A DNA stretch of 64,000 nt from contig NZ_FNZM01000009.1 of assembly GCF_900109265.1 (NCBI RefSeq), positions 1 through 64,000 on the forward strand. Reading direction: 5' to 3'. Position 1 is the stretch's first letter; the number at the start of each line of letters is the position of its first letter. Made by a program: the position numbers and the translations under genes. Shown here in pieces: positions 36,853 to 47,139 of this stretch. The stretch comes from Paraburkholderia tropica. GTDB taxonomy: Bacteria; Pseudomonadota; Gammaproteobacteria; Burkholderiales; Burkholderiaceae. The notes below the pieces were generated by a model. The model saw only the letters and a list, made by a program, of their open reading frames with translations, was not told the DNA's origin and searched no databases.

Positions 36853-37827
36853 GTGACGACTCACGCAAGCCCGAACGCAGCTGACACTGCACACACTGCA
36901 CCGACGACGACGGCGGGACGCGTCGCCGTGGTCGGCAGCCTGAACATGGATCTGGTCGCGCGTGCGCCGCGTCTGCCGCGCGCGGGCGAGACGCTGGCCG
37001 GCAGCGCGTTCGCGCAGGTGGCGGGCGGCAAGGGCGGCAATCAGGCCGTGGCGGCCGCGCGACTGGGTGCGCGCGTGGCGATGGTGGGCTGCGTGGGCGC
37101 CGACGCCAACGGCGAACTGCTGCGCGCGGGACTGCTTGCGGAGGGTATCGACTGCGATGCGCTCGATACCTCGCCCGATGCGCCGACCGGCGTCGCGCTG
37201 ATCGTGGTCGACGAGACGAGCCAGAACGCCATTGTCATCGTCGCGGGCAGCAACGGGCAGGTGACGCCCGCGACGCTCGCCCGTCACGAAGCGGCGCTCG
37301 CGGCGGCGGACGTCGTGGTCTGTCAGCTCGAAACGCCCACCGACGCGGTGCATGCCGCGCTCGCGACCGCCCGCCGTCTGGGCAAACTCACTATCCTCAA
37401 TCCCGCGCCCGCGATCGGTCCGTTACCCGCCGGCTGGCTGCCGCTCGTCGATTACCTCGTCCCCAACGAACTCGAAGCATCCGCGCTCACGGGTCTGACG
37501 ATCGACACCCCCGAGGACGCCGCACGCGCCGCACAGGCACTGCGCCAGGCGGGCGCGCGCAACGTGCTGGTGACACTCGGCGCGCAGGGCGTGTGCGCAC
37601 TGCTCGGCGACGCCGCGCCGCAACACTGGCCCGCGCCGCGCGTGGCGGCCGTGGACACGACCGCCGCCGGCGACACCTTTATCGGCGCGCTGGCCGCCCA
37701 GCTCGCGGCGGGCGTGACCGCCGAGCCCGCGATCCAGTTCGCCCTGCGCGCGGCCTCGCTGTCCGTCACGCGCGCGGGCGCGCAGCCTTCGATTCCCACC
37801 CTCGCGGAAGTCAGTCCCGCAGGCTGA
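36853..37827 (+). CDS. rbsK: Ribokinase
   Basis: This 324-residue PfkB-family kinase starts with GTG 36853, supported by a strong GGAGGGG site at 36841-36847. The N-terminal signature GGKGGNQAVAAARLGARVAM and the C-terminal DTTAAGDTFIGALAAQLAAG (catalytic Asp) are intact and match ribokinases well. The first 20 residues are a Thr/Ala-rich extension. It phosphorylates ribose to ribose-5-phosphate, completing the uptake pathway. No rbsD mutarotase gene is present in the operon. Confidence 0.92.
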   Translation: MTTHASPNAADTAHTAPTTTAGRVAVVGSLNMDLVARAPRLPRAGETLAGSAFAQVAGGKGGNQAVAAARLGARVAMVGCVGADANGELLRAGLLAEGIDCDALDTSPDAPTGVALIVVDETSQNAIVIVAGSNGQVTPATLARHEAALAAADVVVCQLETPTDAVHAALATARRLGKLTILNPAPAIGPLPAGWLPLVDYLVPNELEASALTGLTIDTPEDAARAAQALRQAGARNVLVTLGAQGVCALLGDAAPQHWPAPRVAAVDTTAAGDTFIGALAAQLAAGVTAEPAIQFALRAASLSVTRAGAQPSIPTLAEVSPAG

Positions 37828-37928
37828 AAATGGGCCTTCCAGGAGGCGTCCTGTGGTTCCGGTTTTGTAAATACGGGGCCAGCGGATTTTCGCCTAATCT
37901 TCATACCATATAACTATTTCAAGCTCTT

Positions 37929-37938
37929 CAAACGTTTG
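37929..37938. promoter_or_regulatory. Second RbsR-like operator core, before the chemoreceptor gene
   Basis: CAAACGTTTG, followed by C at 37939, repeats the core of the operator at 31391-31402. It lies in the only AT-rich gap here, 76 bases before the chemoreceptor ATG. Confidence 0.65.
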
Positions 37939-38013
37939 CCGTAAACGAAATTAGTGCAGTTATTCAAATTTCGGGGCGGATCACCCGCCTCACGGCAGCA
38001 GGCAAGGAGAGCC

Positions 38014-39765
<1,752 letters not shown>

Positions 39766-39879
39766 TCGCCGCCGGCCGTCATTGCACCGATGGCGCCTCG
39801 ATAACACACCGATAGCGCGTTGATCACGCGTTGATCGCGTCCCGATGACGTCCGTATCGGCACACAACGATCGCCCGAC

Positions 39880-39908
39880 ACGCCGCTGCCTCGCAGCGGC
39901 GTTTTTTT
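39880..39908 (+). terminator. Terminator of the chemoreceptor gene
   Basis: A perfect 10-bp stem (39880-39889 with 39893-39902), a 3-base loop and a run of seven T to 39908. Strong rho-independent terminator. Confidence 0.9.
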
Positions 39909-40311
39909 CGCCTGTGCGGCCCGCACACGCGCCTCGCGGTCGTGCTTACGGTACATTGTGAGCCGTGTCACGCACGCCGGCAGGGACGCGCGGTACACTG
40001 CGCGGCAGCCTCGCAGAAACGGGGCGCAAAGACGGGCGCAACGCGCGGTGTGATGCCAACGGCGCCGCACCACGCGCATGTCGGCACGTCGGCACGAGCC
40101 CGGCTGAAACGCATGGCCGGAACCAACGGGGTAGCGCTGCGGTCAGGCAAGAGCGCCAGGGAGGGCGCACCGCGTCGCTGCGCAACACAATCGAGCGGCG
40201 CAATGGACGGCATGCGCGCCGCGTCGCACCGCAACCCGGCAGATGACGGAACGCTGCGGCAATGCGCGCCGCGCTTGCCGCAGCGCGAACGGACAAAAAA
40301 AGGACCCAGAC
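39909..40311. other. Gene-free GC-rich stretch before the hydratase gene
   Basis: Several open frames cross it but all are Arg/Ala-rich and lack ribosome binding sites or homology that I recognise. A short imperfect direct repeat (CGGTACATTGTG near 39952, CGGTACACTGCG near 39991) is visible. I see no RNA gene. Confidence 0.4.
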
Positions 40312-41073
40312 ATGACGCATGACGATCTCGCGCAACGCCTCGTGAACGCGCGCCACCGCCATCAGCTCATCGCGACGCTGGAGCCCGAGCGCCTGCCGCC
40401 CGACGCCGCCACGGCCTACGCGATCCAGCAGGCGGTCATCGCCGGTCTCGGCAAGGGCACGGGCGGCTGGAAAATCGGTGCGCGCTCGCCCGGCGCCGCC
40501 GCGTCCGGCGCGCCGATTCCGGGCGCGCTCGTGCTGCCGTCGCCCGCGCGCGTCGAGCGCCAGAACTTCTTTCGCGTGCTCGTCGAACTGGAGATCGCGT
40601 TCCGTTTCGCGGAGCCGCTCGCGCCGCGCGCCGACGTCTACTCGCGCGACGAAGTGCTCGCGCACGTCGGGCAGATCCTGCCCACCATCGAAATCGTCGA
40701 CAGCCGCTTCGCCGAATGGCCGAACGTCGCGCCGCTCGCGCAACTCGCCGACTTCCAGAACAACGGCGCGCTGATCACGGGCCACGCGCAGCCCTATGCC
40801 ACGCTCGCACGCGCGCTCGACTTTGTCGCCCCCGAACTCGAACTGAGTTTCGACGGCGCCTCGCTCGTGCCCGAAGCGCCCGGCAATCCGGCCGGCGATC
40901 CGCGCGAACTGCTGGTGTGGTTCGTCAATCATTGCGCGGCGTCGGGCATCACCATCGAGCCCGAGTGGACCATCACCACGGGTTCTTACGTAGGGGCGCA
41001 CCGCATCGAAGGTCCGGGCCTGCTGCACGGACATATCGATGGTCTCGGCGAGGTCGAAATCGAGTTCGTCTGA
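40312..41073 (+). CDS. 2-keto-4-pentenoate hydratase family protein (MhpD/HpcG-like)
   Basis: This 253-residue protein starts at ATG 40312 after AAAGGA. It has the fumarylacetoacetate-hydrolase fold of 2-hydroxypentadienoate hydratases: RNFFRVLVELEIAFRF with the metal-binding Glu pair, LPTIEIVDSRF and the C-terminal TTGSYVGAHRIEGPG core. Such enzymes hydrate 2-hydroxypenta-2,4-dienoates in meta-cleavage of aromatics. No other aromatic degradation gene is adjacent, so the physiological substrate is unclear. A terminator follows. Confidence 0.82.
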   Translation: MTHDDLAQRLVNARHRHQLIATLEPERLPPDAATAYAIQQAVIAGLGKGTGGWKIGARSPGAAASGAPIPGALVLPSPARVERQNFFRVLVELEIAFRFAEPLAPRADVYSRDEVLAHVGQILPTIEIVDSRFAEWPNVAPLAQLADFQNNGALITGHAQPYATLARALDFVAPELELSFDGASLVPEAPGNPAGDPRELLVWFVNHCAASGITIEPEWTITTGSYVGAHRIEGPGLLHGHIDGLGEVEIEFV

Positions 41074-41121
41074 TCAAGGGACAAGGGGTTTCCCCGAGTC
41101 CTCGAAGCCACTCTGACAAAG

Positions 41122-41154
41122 GGCCGTCGCGCATACTGCGTGACGGCCTTTTTT
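41122..41154 (+). terminator. Terminator after the hydratase gene
   Basis: A 12-bp stem (41122-41133 with 41137-41148, one G-T wobble), a 3-base loop and six T to 41154. Confidence 0.9.
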
Positions 41155-41768
41155 GTTGCCGCTCGCTTGCACAATGCGCGCACTATGCCCGCTCAAAGCC
41201 CGGCACTTTGCACCGCGATTGCGCATGAAAATCACCGGCAAAGCCACTACTGACGATAGGGGCAGTTTGCGCGCGATTTCAGCGCGTTTTCCGTCGTGCG
41301 CCAGCGCACTCACGCACGCGCGACAATGCGCGGCAGGTCACTGACGCGGGTGTTTTCGACGCGTAAAACGGGAAAAAATTAGCGATGACGTGTGCGGACA
41401 ACAGGCTCGTCATAGGGCGTTACAAGGAGTTTGATGCGGCGTGTGCACGCGTTGCGCGCCAAAGCGTTTAAGGAGAAACAGCCTGGCTGCCGTAATGCTG
41501 TTTGAGCGTCGAATTCCGGCGCCATGACGTGACGCTGGCACGCTGCCGGCGAGCAGGTGAAATGCGCTTGAGGCGTGAATCTTGCGCGGGTGGGAAGATC
41601 ATTGTAAGACGCACATCCGCGTAGCACCAAGCACTAAAACGAGCCCTTGAATTGGCGCGATTTTGTGTGAAAAAAAATTCAAAAGGGTTTAGGATGAATT
41701 CGAGCGATGTCGTTTCCGATTAGCGCGCCGCGCACGACATCGGTCGCAGATCTCGGCGAGGAGGTAGC
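41155..41768. other. Long upstream region of the prkA operon
   Basis: 614 bases with no convincing gene before prkA, unusually long for this compact window and AT-richer towards the gene (41630-41700). A tiny frame of 18 codons (MRRVHALRAKAFKEKQ...) follows a good AAGGAG near 41420; it may be chance or a leader. Candidate sigma-54 elements are listed separately. Confidence 0.4.
41484..41550 (+). promoter_or_regulatory. Two candidate sigma-54 (-24/-12) elements before prkA
   Basis: TGGCTGCCGTAATGCT (41484-41499) and TGGCACGCTGCCGGC (41536-41550) each keep the obligatory GG-N10-GC spacing. The first matches better at -12, the second at -24 (TGGCACG). The operon is RpoN/NtrC-controlled in E. 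coli (yeaGH), which is why I looked. Neither is a perfect consensus, and no activator site was identified. Confidence 0.35.
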
Positions 41769-43691
41769 ATGGATATCTACAGCAGCTTCGCGACCCGCTT
41801 CGAAAAAACGCGAGAGGAGGAGTTCTCGCTCGAGGAGTATCTCGCGCTCTGCAAGGAAGATCCCAGTGCGTACGCCACGGCTGGCGAACGCATGCTGACG
41901 GCAATCGGCGAACCTGAACAGATCGACACTCGCAACGACCCGCGCATGTCGCGCATCTTTGCGAACAAGGTCATCAAGGTTTATCCGGCTTTCCGCGAGT
42001 TCTATGGCATGGAGGACGTGATCGAGCAGGTCGTCGCGTACTTCCGCCATGCGGCGCAAGGACTCGAAGAAAAGAAGCAGATTCTCTATCTGCTCGGTCC
42101 GGTGGGCGGCGGTAAATCGTCCATCGCCGAGCGCCTCAAGCAGCTCATGGAACGCGTGCCGTTCTACTCGATCAAGGGTTCGCCCGTGAACGAGTCGCCG
42201 CTCGGTCTGTTCGACTACGACGAAGACGGCCCCATTCTCGAAGAGCAATACGGCATTCCGCGCCGCTATCTCAAGAGCATCCTGAGCCCGTGGGCGGTCA
42301 AGCGCCTGCACGAGTACAACGGCGATATCCGCAAGTTCCGCGTGGTGCGCCGCTATCCTTCCATCCTGCGGCAGATCGGCATCGCCAAGACCGAGCCGGG
42401 CGACGAGAACAATCAGGACATCTCCTCGCTGGTCGGTAAAGTCGACATCCGCAAACTCGAGCAATACGCGCAGGACGACGCAGACGCCTACAGCTATTCC
42501 GGCGGTTTGTGCCTCGCGAATCAGGGTTTGCTCGAATTCGTCGAAATGTTCAAGGCGCCGATCAAGGTGCTGCATCCGCTGCTCACGGCCACCCAGGAAG
42601 GCAACTTCAAGGGCACCGAAGGATTCGGCGCGATTCCGTTCAACGGCATCATCCTCGCGCACTCGAACGAGTCGGAATGGAAGGCGTTCCGCAACAACCG
42701 CAACAACGAAGCACTGCTCGATCGTATCTTCGTGGTGAAGGTGCCGTATTGCCTGCGCTACTCGGAAGAGATGAAGATCTACGAGAAGCTGCTGCGCAAC
42801 TCGTCGCTCGCCGAGGCGGTCTGCGCGCCCGGCACGCTCAAGATGATGGCGCAGATGTCGGTGCTCACGCGTCTGGCCGAGCCGGAGAACTCCAGCCTCT
42901 TTTCGAAGATGCAGGTGTACGACGGCGAGAATCTCAAGGATACCGATCCGAAAGCGAAGTCGTATCAGGAGTATCGCGACTTCGCGGGCGTGGACGAAGG
43001 CATGAACGGCGTGTCCACGCGCTTCGCGTTCAAGATTCTCTCGCGCGTGTTCAACTTCGATTCGACCGAAGTGGCGGCGAATCCGGTGCACCTGATGTAC
43101 GTGCTCGAACAACAGATCGAACGCGAACAGTTCCCGCCGGAAACCGAGCAGAAGTATTTGTCCTTCGTGAAGGACGTGCTGGCCTCGCGTTACGCGGAAT
43201 TCATCGGCAAGGAGATTCAGACCGCCTATCTGGAATCGTATTCGGAATACGGGCAGAACATCTTCGACCGCTATGTCACGTACGCCGACTTCTGGATTCA
43301 GGACCAGGAGTTCCGCGATCACGACACCGGCGAGAGCTTCGACCGCGCGGCCTTGAACGCCGAGCTGGAGAAGATCGAAAAGCCCGCGGGCATCAGCAAC
43401 CCGAAGGACTTCCGCAACGAGATCGTGAACTTCGTGCTGCGCGCGCGTGCGGCCAATGCCGGTAAAAACCCGGCGTGGATCAGCTACGAGAAGTTGCGCG
43501 TGGTGATCGAGAAGAAAATGTTCTCGAATACGGAAGAACTTTTGCCGGTCATCTCGTTCAATGCAAAAGGATCGGCGGAAGAGCAGCGCAAGCATGAAGA
43601 CTTCGTCAACCGCATGGTCGCGAAGGGCTACACGCCAAAGCAGGTGCGCTTGCTCTGCGACTGGTATCTGCGTGTGCGCAAGTCGTCATGA
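41769..43691 (+). CDS. prkA: PrkA-family serine protein kinase (YeaG)
   Basis: This 640-residue cytoplasmic kinase is the expected length for the family. The N-terminal AAA-like PrkA domain has Walker A GPVGGGKSS (residues 110-118) with the FYGMEDVIEQVV lead-in; the C-terminal third is the PrkA kinase-like region (YSEYGQNIFDRYVTYADFWI). E. coli YeaG works in the response to nutrient (nitrogen) starvation and persistence; targets are poorly known. First gene of prkA-yeaH-spoVR, a widespread conserved trio. Confidence 0.95.
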   Translation: MDIYSSFATRFEKTREEEFSLEEYLALCKEDPSAYATAGERMLTAIGEPEQIDTRNDPRMSRIFANKVIKVYPAFREFYGMEDVIEQVVAYFRHAAQGLEEKKQILYLLGPVGGGKSSIAERLKQLMERVPFYSIKGSPVNESPLGLFDYDEDGPILEEQYGIPRRYLKSILSPWAVKRLHEYNGDIRKFRVVRRYPSILRQIGIAKTEPGDENNQDISSLVGKVDIRKLEQYAQDDADAYSYSGGLCLANQGLLEFVEMFKAPIKVLHPLLTATQEGNFKGTEGFGAIPFNGIILAHSNESEWKAFRNNRNNEALLDRIFVVKVPYCLRYSEEMKIYEKLLRNSSLAEAVCAPGTLKMMAQMSVLTRLAEPENSSLFSKMQVYDGENLKDTDPKAKSYQEYRDFAGVDEGMNGVSTRFAFKILSRVFNFDSTEVAANPVHLMYVLEQQIEREQFPPETEQKYLSFVKDVLASRYAEFIGKEIQTAYLESYSEYGQNIFDRYVTYADFWIQDQEFRDHDTGESFDRAALNAELEKIEKPAGISNPKDFRNEIVNFVLRARAANAGKNPAWISYEKLRVVIEKKMFSNTEELLPVISFNAKGSAEEQRKHEDFVNRMVAKGYTPKQVRLLCDWYLRVRKSS

Positions 43692-43855
43692 ACGCGCAGG
43701 CATCACCTTCCTGCTGCGCCGCCGCATCGCTCATGCGGCGGCGCAAAAAGGAAATCCGGCGGGGCGCAGGCCACGCAGCCGCAAGCGGGTAGCGGCGGCG
43801 CCTGGCACGCAGACTGCGCACCTCGCCCATTCGAAACGTGAGCGGGAGACTGGAT

Positions 43856-45124
43856 GTGCTTCATCAAATCATCGACCGCAGGCTGGCCGGCAAGAACAAA
43901 AGCATTGCCAATCGCGAGCGCTTTTTGCGCCGTGTGAAAAACTATATTCGTCACGCCGTCTCGGAAGCGGTGCGTGACCGCAGCATCAAGGACATACAAA
44001 GCAACCAGAGCATCACCATTCCGCGCAAGGACATCGCGGAGCCTTCGTTCCGGCACGGTCCGGGCGGGCGGCGCGAGATGGTCCATCCCGGCAACGAGGA
44101 TTACATTCGCGGCGACCGCATTGCGCGTCCGCAAGGCGGCGGCGGTGGTGGCGGCAGTCAGGCGAGCAACGAGGGCGAAGGTCAGGATGACTTCGTGTTC
44201 GAGCTCTCCCGCGAAGAATTCATGCAGTACTTCTTCGACGACCTCGAACTGCCGCGTCTCGTCAAAACCCATCTGATGGCCGTCCCCACGTGGAAAAGCA
44301 TCCGCGCGGGCTGGGCCGCGGAGGGCACGCCCAACAACATCGACGTGGTGCGCTCGCTGCGCAGCGCGCTCGGCCGGCGCATCGCGCTGGGCGCGCCGCT
44401 CGTCAACGAACTGCATACGCTTGAGCAGCAGCTCGAAGCGCTGATGGCCGATCCGTCCGACCGGCGCGATGAAATCAAGACGCTCGAAGACGAAATCCAC
44501 CATCTGCGCGGGCGCATCTGGCGCATCCCGTTCATCGACCCGTTCGATCTGCGTTACGTGAACCGCGTGAAGCAGCCGCAGCCGTCGAGCCAGGCCGTGA
44601 TGTTCTGTCTGATGGATGTGTCCGGCTCGATGGACGAGCAGCGCAAGGACCTTTCCAAACGTTTCTTCATCCTGCTGTACCTCTTTCTCAAGCGCAACTA
44701 CGAGAAGATCGAGGTGGTGTTCATCCGGCACCACACGCGCGCCGAGGAAGTGGACGAGGACACCTTCTTCCATTCGACGGAAAGCGGCGGCACGGTCGTG
44801 TCGAGCGCGCTGGAGCTCATGAAGAAGGTGATCGAGGAGCGTTATTCGCCGAGCGACTGGAACATCTACGGCGCGCAGGCATCGGACGGCGACAACTGGA
44901 CCGACGATTCGCCGAAGTGCCGCAAGTTGCTCCAGGATGACATCCTGCCTCAGGTGCGCTATTTTGCGTATATCCAGGTGACGCCGGAGGAGCAGAATCT
45001 CTGGCTGGAATATGCGCAACTGGCGCTCACCCAGCCGGCGCTGGCGATGAAGAAGGTCGACACGGCGGCGGATATCTACCCGGTTTTCCGGGAGCTTTTC
45101 GAAAAGCAGGTGGAGCACTCATGA
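43856..45124 (+). CDS. yeaH: YeaH/YhbH family protein with a von Willebrand A-like domain
   Basis: About 422 residues. I start at GTG 43856 (VLHQIIDRRLAGKNKS), because homologues begin with this segment and GGGAGA lies upstream; GTG 43838 would add six residues. The N-terminal DUF444 part is basic, followed by a Gly-run linker, then a vWA-type domain with the metal-adhesion motif FCLMDVSGSMDEQ. It works with PrkA in stress physiology. The stop overlaps the SpoVR start codon at 45121 (ATGA). Confidence 0.92.
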   Translation: MLHQIIDRRLAGKNKSIANRERFLRRVKNYIRHAVSEAVRDRSIKDIQSNQSITIPRKDIAEPSFRHGPGGRREMVHPGNEDYIRGDRIARPQGGGGGGGSQASNEGEGQDDFVFELSREEFMQYFFDDLELPRLVKTHLMAVPTWKSIRAGWAAEGTPNNIDVVRSLRSALGRRIALGAPLVNELHTLEQQLEALMADPSDRRDEIKTLEDEIHHLRGRIWRIPFIDPFDLRYVNRVKQPQPSSQAVMFCLMDVSGSMDEQRKDLSKRFFILLYLFLKRNYEKIEVVFIRHHTRAEEVDEDTFFHSTESGGTVVSSALELMKKVIEERYSPSDWNIYGAQASDGDNWTDDSPKCRKLLQDDILPQVRYFAYIQVTPEEQNLWLEYAQLALTQPALAMKKVDTAADIYPVFRELFEKQVEHS

Positions 45125-46851
45125 CGACACGCCACCTGCACAACGAGGCGCGCGGCTACGAGCCGGAGCGCCGCAAGACGGGCGGCCACGGAACAGGACA
45201 GCACGGCGATCACGCGGCCGCCACGGAAATGGGGGGACACGTTGCCGATCCCGGGCGCGAAGGCGCGCACGGGCTTCCTCAAGCGGATCTCCCTGAACGC
45301 CGGCTCCCGGACACCAGGGAATTGCATATGAACGTAGCCGACAGACGGCCGTTGCCGTGCCCATCCGACTGGACCTTCGAACTGATCGAGGAGTACGACA
45401 CGCACATCGCGCAGGTTGCCGAGCAATACGAACTGGACACGTATCCTATCCAGCTCGAATTGATCAGCGCCGAGCAGATGATGGATGCGTATGCCTCGGT
45501 CGGCATGCCGGTCAATTACCGCCACTGGTCGTTCGGCAAGCACTTTCTCTCCACCGAGAAAAGCTATCGCCGGGGCCAGATGGGTCTCGCGTACGAGATC
45601 GTCATCAATTCGAATCCCTGCATCGCGTATCTCATGGAAGAGAACACCATGACGATGCAGGCGCTCGTGATCGCGCACGCGGCCTATGGGCACAACTCGT
45701 TTTTCAAGGGCAATTATCTGTTCCGTCTCTGGACGGACGCGCACGCGATCATCGACTACCTCGTCTACGCGAAGAATTACATCGCCGAATGCGAGGAACG
45801 TTTCGGGCTCGATCGCGTGGAAGAACTGCTCGATTCGTGCCACGCGCTCATGAATTACGGCGTGGATCGCTATAAGCGTCCGCAGAAATTGTCGCTGCAA
45901 CGCGAGGCCGCGATGCGGCGCGAACGCGAGGCGTATCTGCAGTCGCAGGTCAACGAACTCTGGCGCACGCTGCCGAAAACGCAGCAGCCGATCGCCGAGG
46001 AAACCGACGAGCGCTATCCGCCCGAGCCGCAGGAAAACCTGCTGTATTTCGCGGAGAAGAACGCACCGCTGCTGGAGCCGTGGGAGCGCGAAGTCATTCG
46101 CATCGTGCGCAAGGTCGGGCAGTATTTCTACCCGCAGCGCCAGACCCAGGTGATGAACGAAGGCTGGGCCACGTTCTGGCATTACACCTTGCTCAACACG
46201 CTCTATGCGCAGGGCAAGCTCGAAGACGGCTTCATGATGGAGTTCCTGCACTCGCACAGCAATGTCGTGTATCAGCCGCCGGTCACCAAGCCGTATTACA
46301 GCGGGATCAATCCGTACGCGCTGGGTTTTTCGATGATGAGCGATATTCGCCGCATCTGCGAAAACCCCACGGACGAAGACCGCAAATGGTTCCCGGAACT
46401 GGCCGGCAGCCCGTGGCTCAAGGCGCTGCATTACGCGATGCGCAACTTCAAGGACGAGAGCTTCGTCGCGCAATATCTGTCGCCGCATCTGATTCGTGAA
46501 ATGCGCCTGTTTTCCGTGCTCGACGACGACATGCGCGACGCGCTCGAAGTCTCGGCCATTCACGACGAAAGCGGTTATCAGTACGTGCGTCAGGCGCTCT
46601 CGCGGCAGTACGACATGCATCATCGCGAGCCGAACATCCAGGTATGGTCGGTGAATACGCGCGGCGACCGCAGTCTCACGCTGCGTCATTTCATGAGCGA
46701 CAATCGCCATCTTTCGGGCGACACCGACGAAGTGTTGCGCCACATGGCGCGGCTCTGGCAATTCGACGTCTACCTCGAAAGCGTCGATGAAAACGGCACG
46801 GTGAGAAAGCGCTATGAATGCCGTTATGTGCCGCCGGCCATCAAGGTGTAG
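45121..46851 (+). CDS. SpoVR family protein (YcgB-like)
   Basis: 576 residues if translation starts at ATG 45121, which overlaps the yeaH stop. An internal ATG at 45328 gives 507 residues, the length of E. coli YcgB (510), and begins just before the conserved core (DWTFELIEEYDTHIAQVAEQ). The first 69 residues are His/Arg/Gly-rich and disordered, so either an extension or a non-translated spacer is possible. The core contains NEGWATFWHYTLLN and HSHSNVVYQPPVTKPYYSGI, typical of SpoVR. Third gene of the stress operon. Confidence 0.9.
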   Translation: MTTRHLHNEARGYEPERRKTGGHGTGQHGDHAAATEMGGHVADPGREGAHGLPQADLPERRLPDTRELHMNVADRRPLPCPSDWTFELIEEYDTHIAQVAEQYELDTYPIQLELISAEQMMDAYASVGMPVNYRHWSFGKHFLSTEKSYRRGQMGLAYEIVINSNPCIAYLMEENTMTMQALVIAHAAYGHNSFFKGNYLFRLWTDAHAIIDYLVYAKNYIAECEERFGLDRVEELLDSCHALMNYGVDRYKRPQKLSLQREAAMRREREAYLQSQVNELWRTLPKTQQPIAEETDERYPPEPQENLLYFAEKNAPLLEPWEREVIRIVRKVGQYFYPQRQTQVMNEGWATFWHYTLLNTLYAQGKLEDGFMMEFLHSHSNVVYQPPVTKPYYSGINPYALGFSMMSDIRRICENPTDEDRKWFPELAGSPWLKALHYAMRNFKDESFVAQYLSPHLIREMRLFSVLDDDMRDALEVSAIHDESGYQYVRQALSRQYDMHHREPNIQVWSVNTRGDRSLTLRHFMSDNRHLSGDTDEVLRHMARLWQFDVYLESVDENGTVRKRYECRYVPPAIKV

Positions 46852-46878
46852 CGCGGCGTTCGGGTTCGACGTTGTTTG

Positions 46879-46908
46879 AAAAGGCCAGCTTCCACGCTGG
46901 CCTTTTTT
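46879..46908 (+). terminator. Terminator of the prkA-yeaH-spoVR operon
   Basis: AAAAGGCCAGC (46879-46889) pairs with GCTGGCCTTTT (46896-46906) around a 6-base loop, and the T-run extends to 46908. Confidence 0.9.
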
Positions 46909-47139
46909 CATGTCGATACGTGGCGACTCTTTCAGCGGGGTTTCGGCGGTGCCGGTTGCGCGGAGGAAAAGGGCGCAGCCGCGCTAACATAACGGCACGG
47001 AAAACAATCACGTCGAACGCGACGTCGAACGCGGCATCGAAACGCGAGGAGCAACAGACACGCATGCGCAGGTCGAAATCGAACCAACCGCGGCCCCCTC
47101 GGCAAACGCGGACGCTTCAGCAACAAGCAGGACGCCGCC

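Noticed and set aside
39966..40246. Short plus- and minus-strand frames in the gap before the hydratase gene
   Set aside because: Arg/Ala-rich translations typical of GC-rich non-coding DNA and no plausible start signals.
41679..43595. A 638-codon minus-strand frame opposite prkA
   Set aside because: Antisense shadow; it has no motifs, while PrkA is complete on the other strand.
45076..46911. A 611-codon minus-strand frame opposite spoVR
   Set aside because: Antisense shadow with no recognisable fold; it overlaps the operon terminator.
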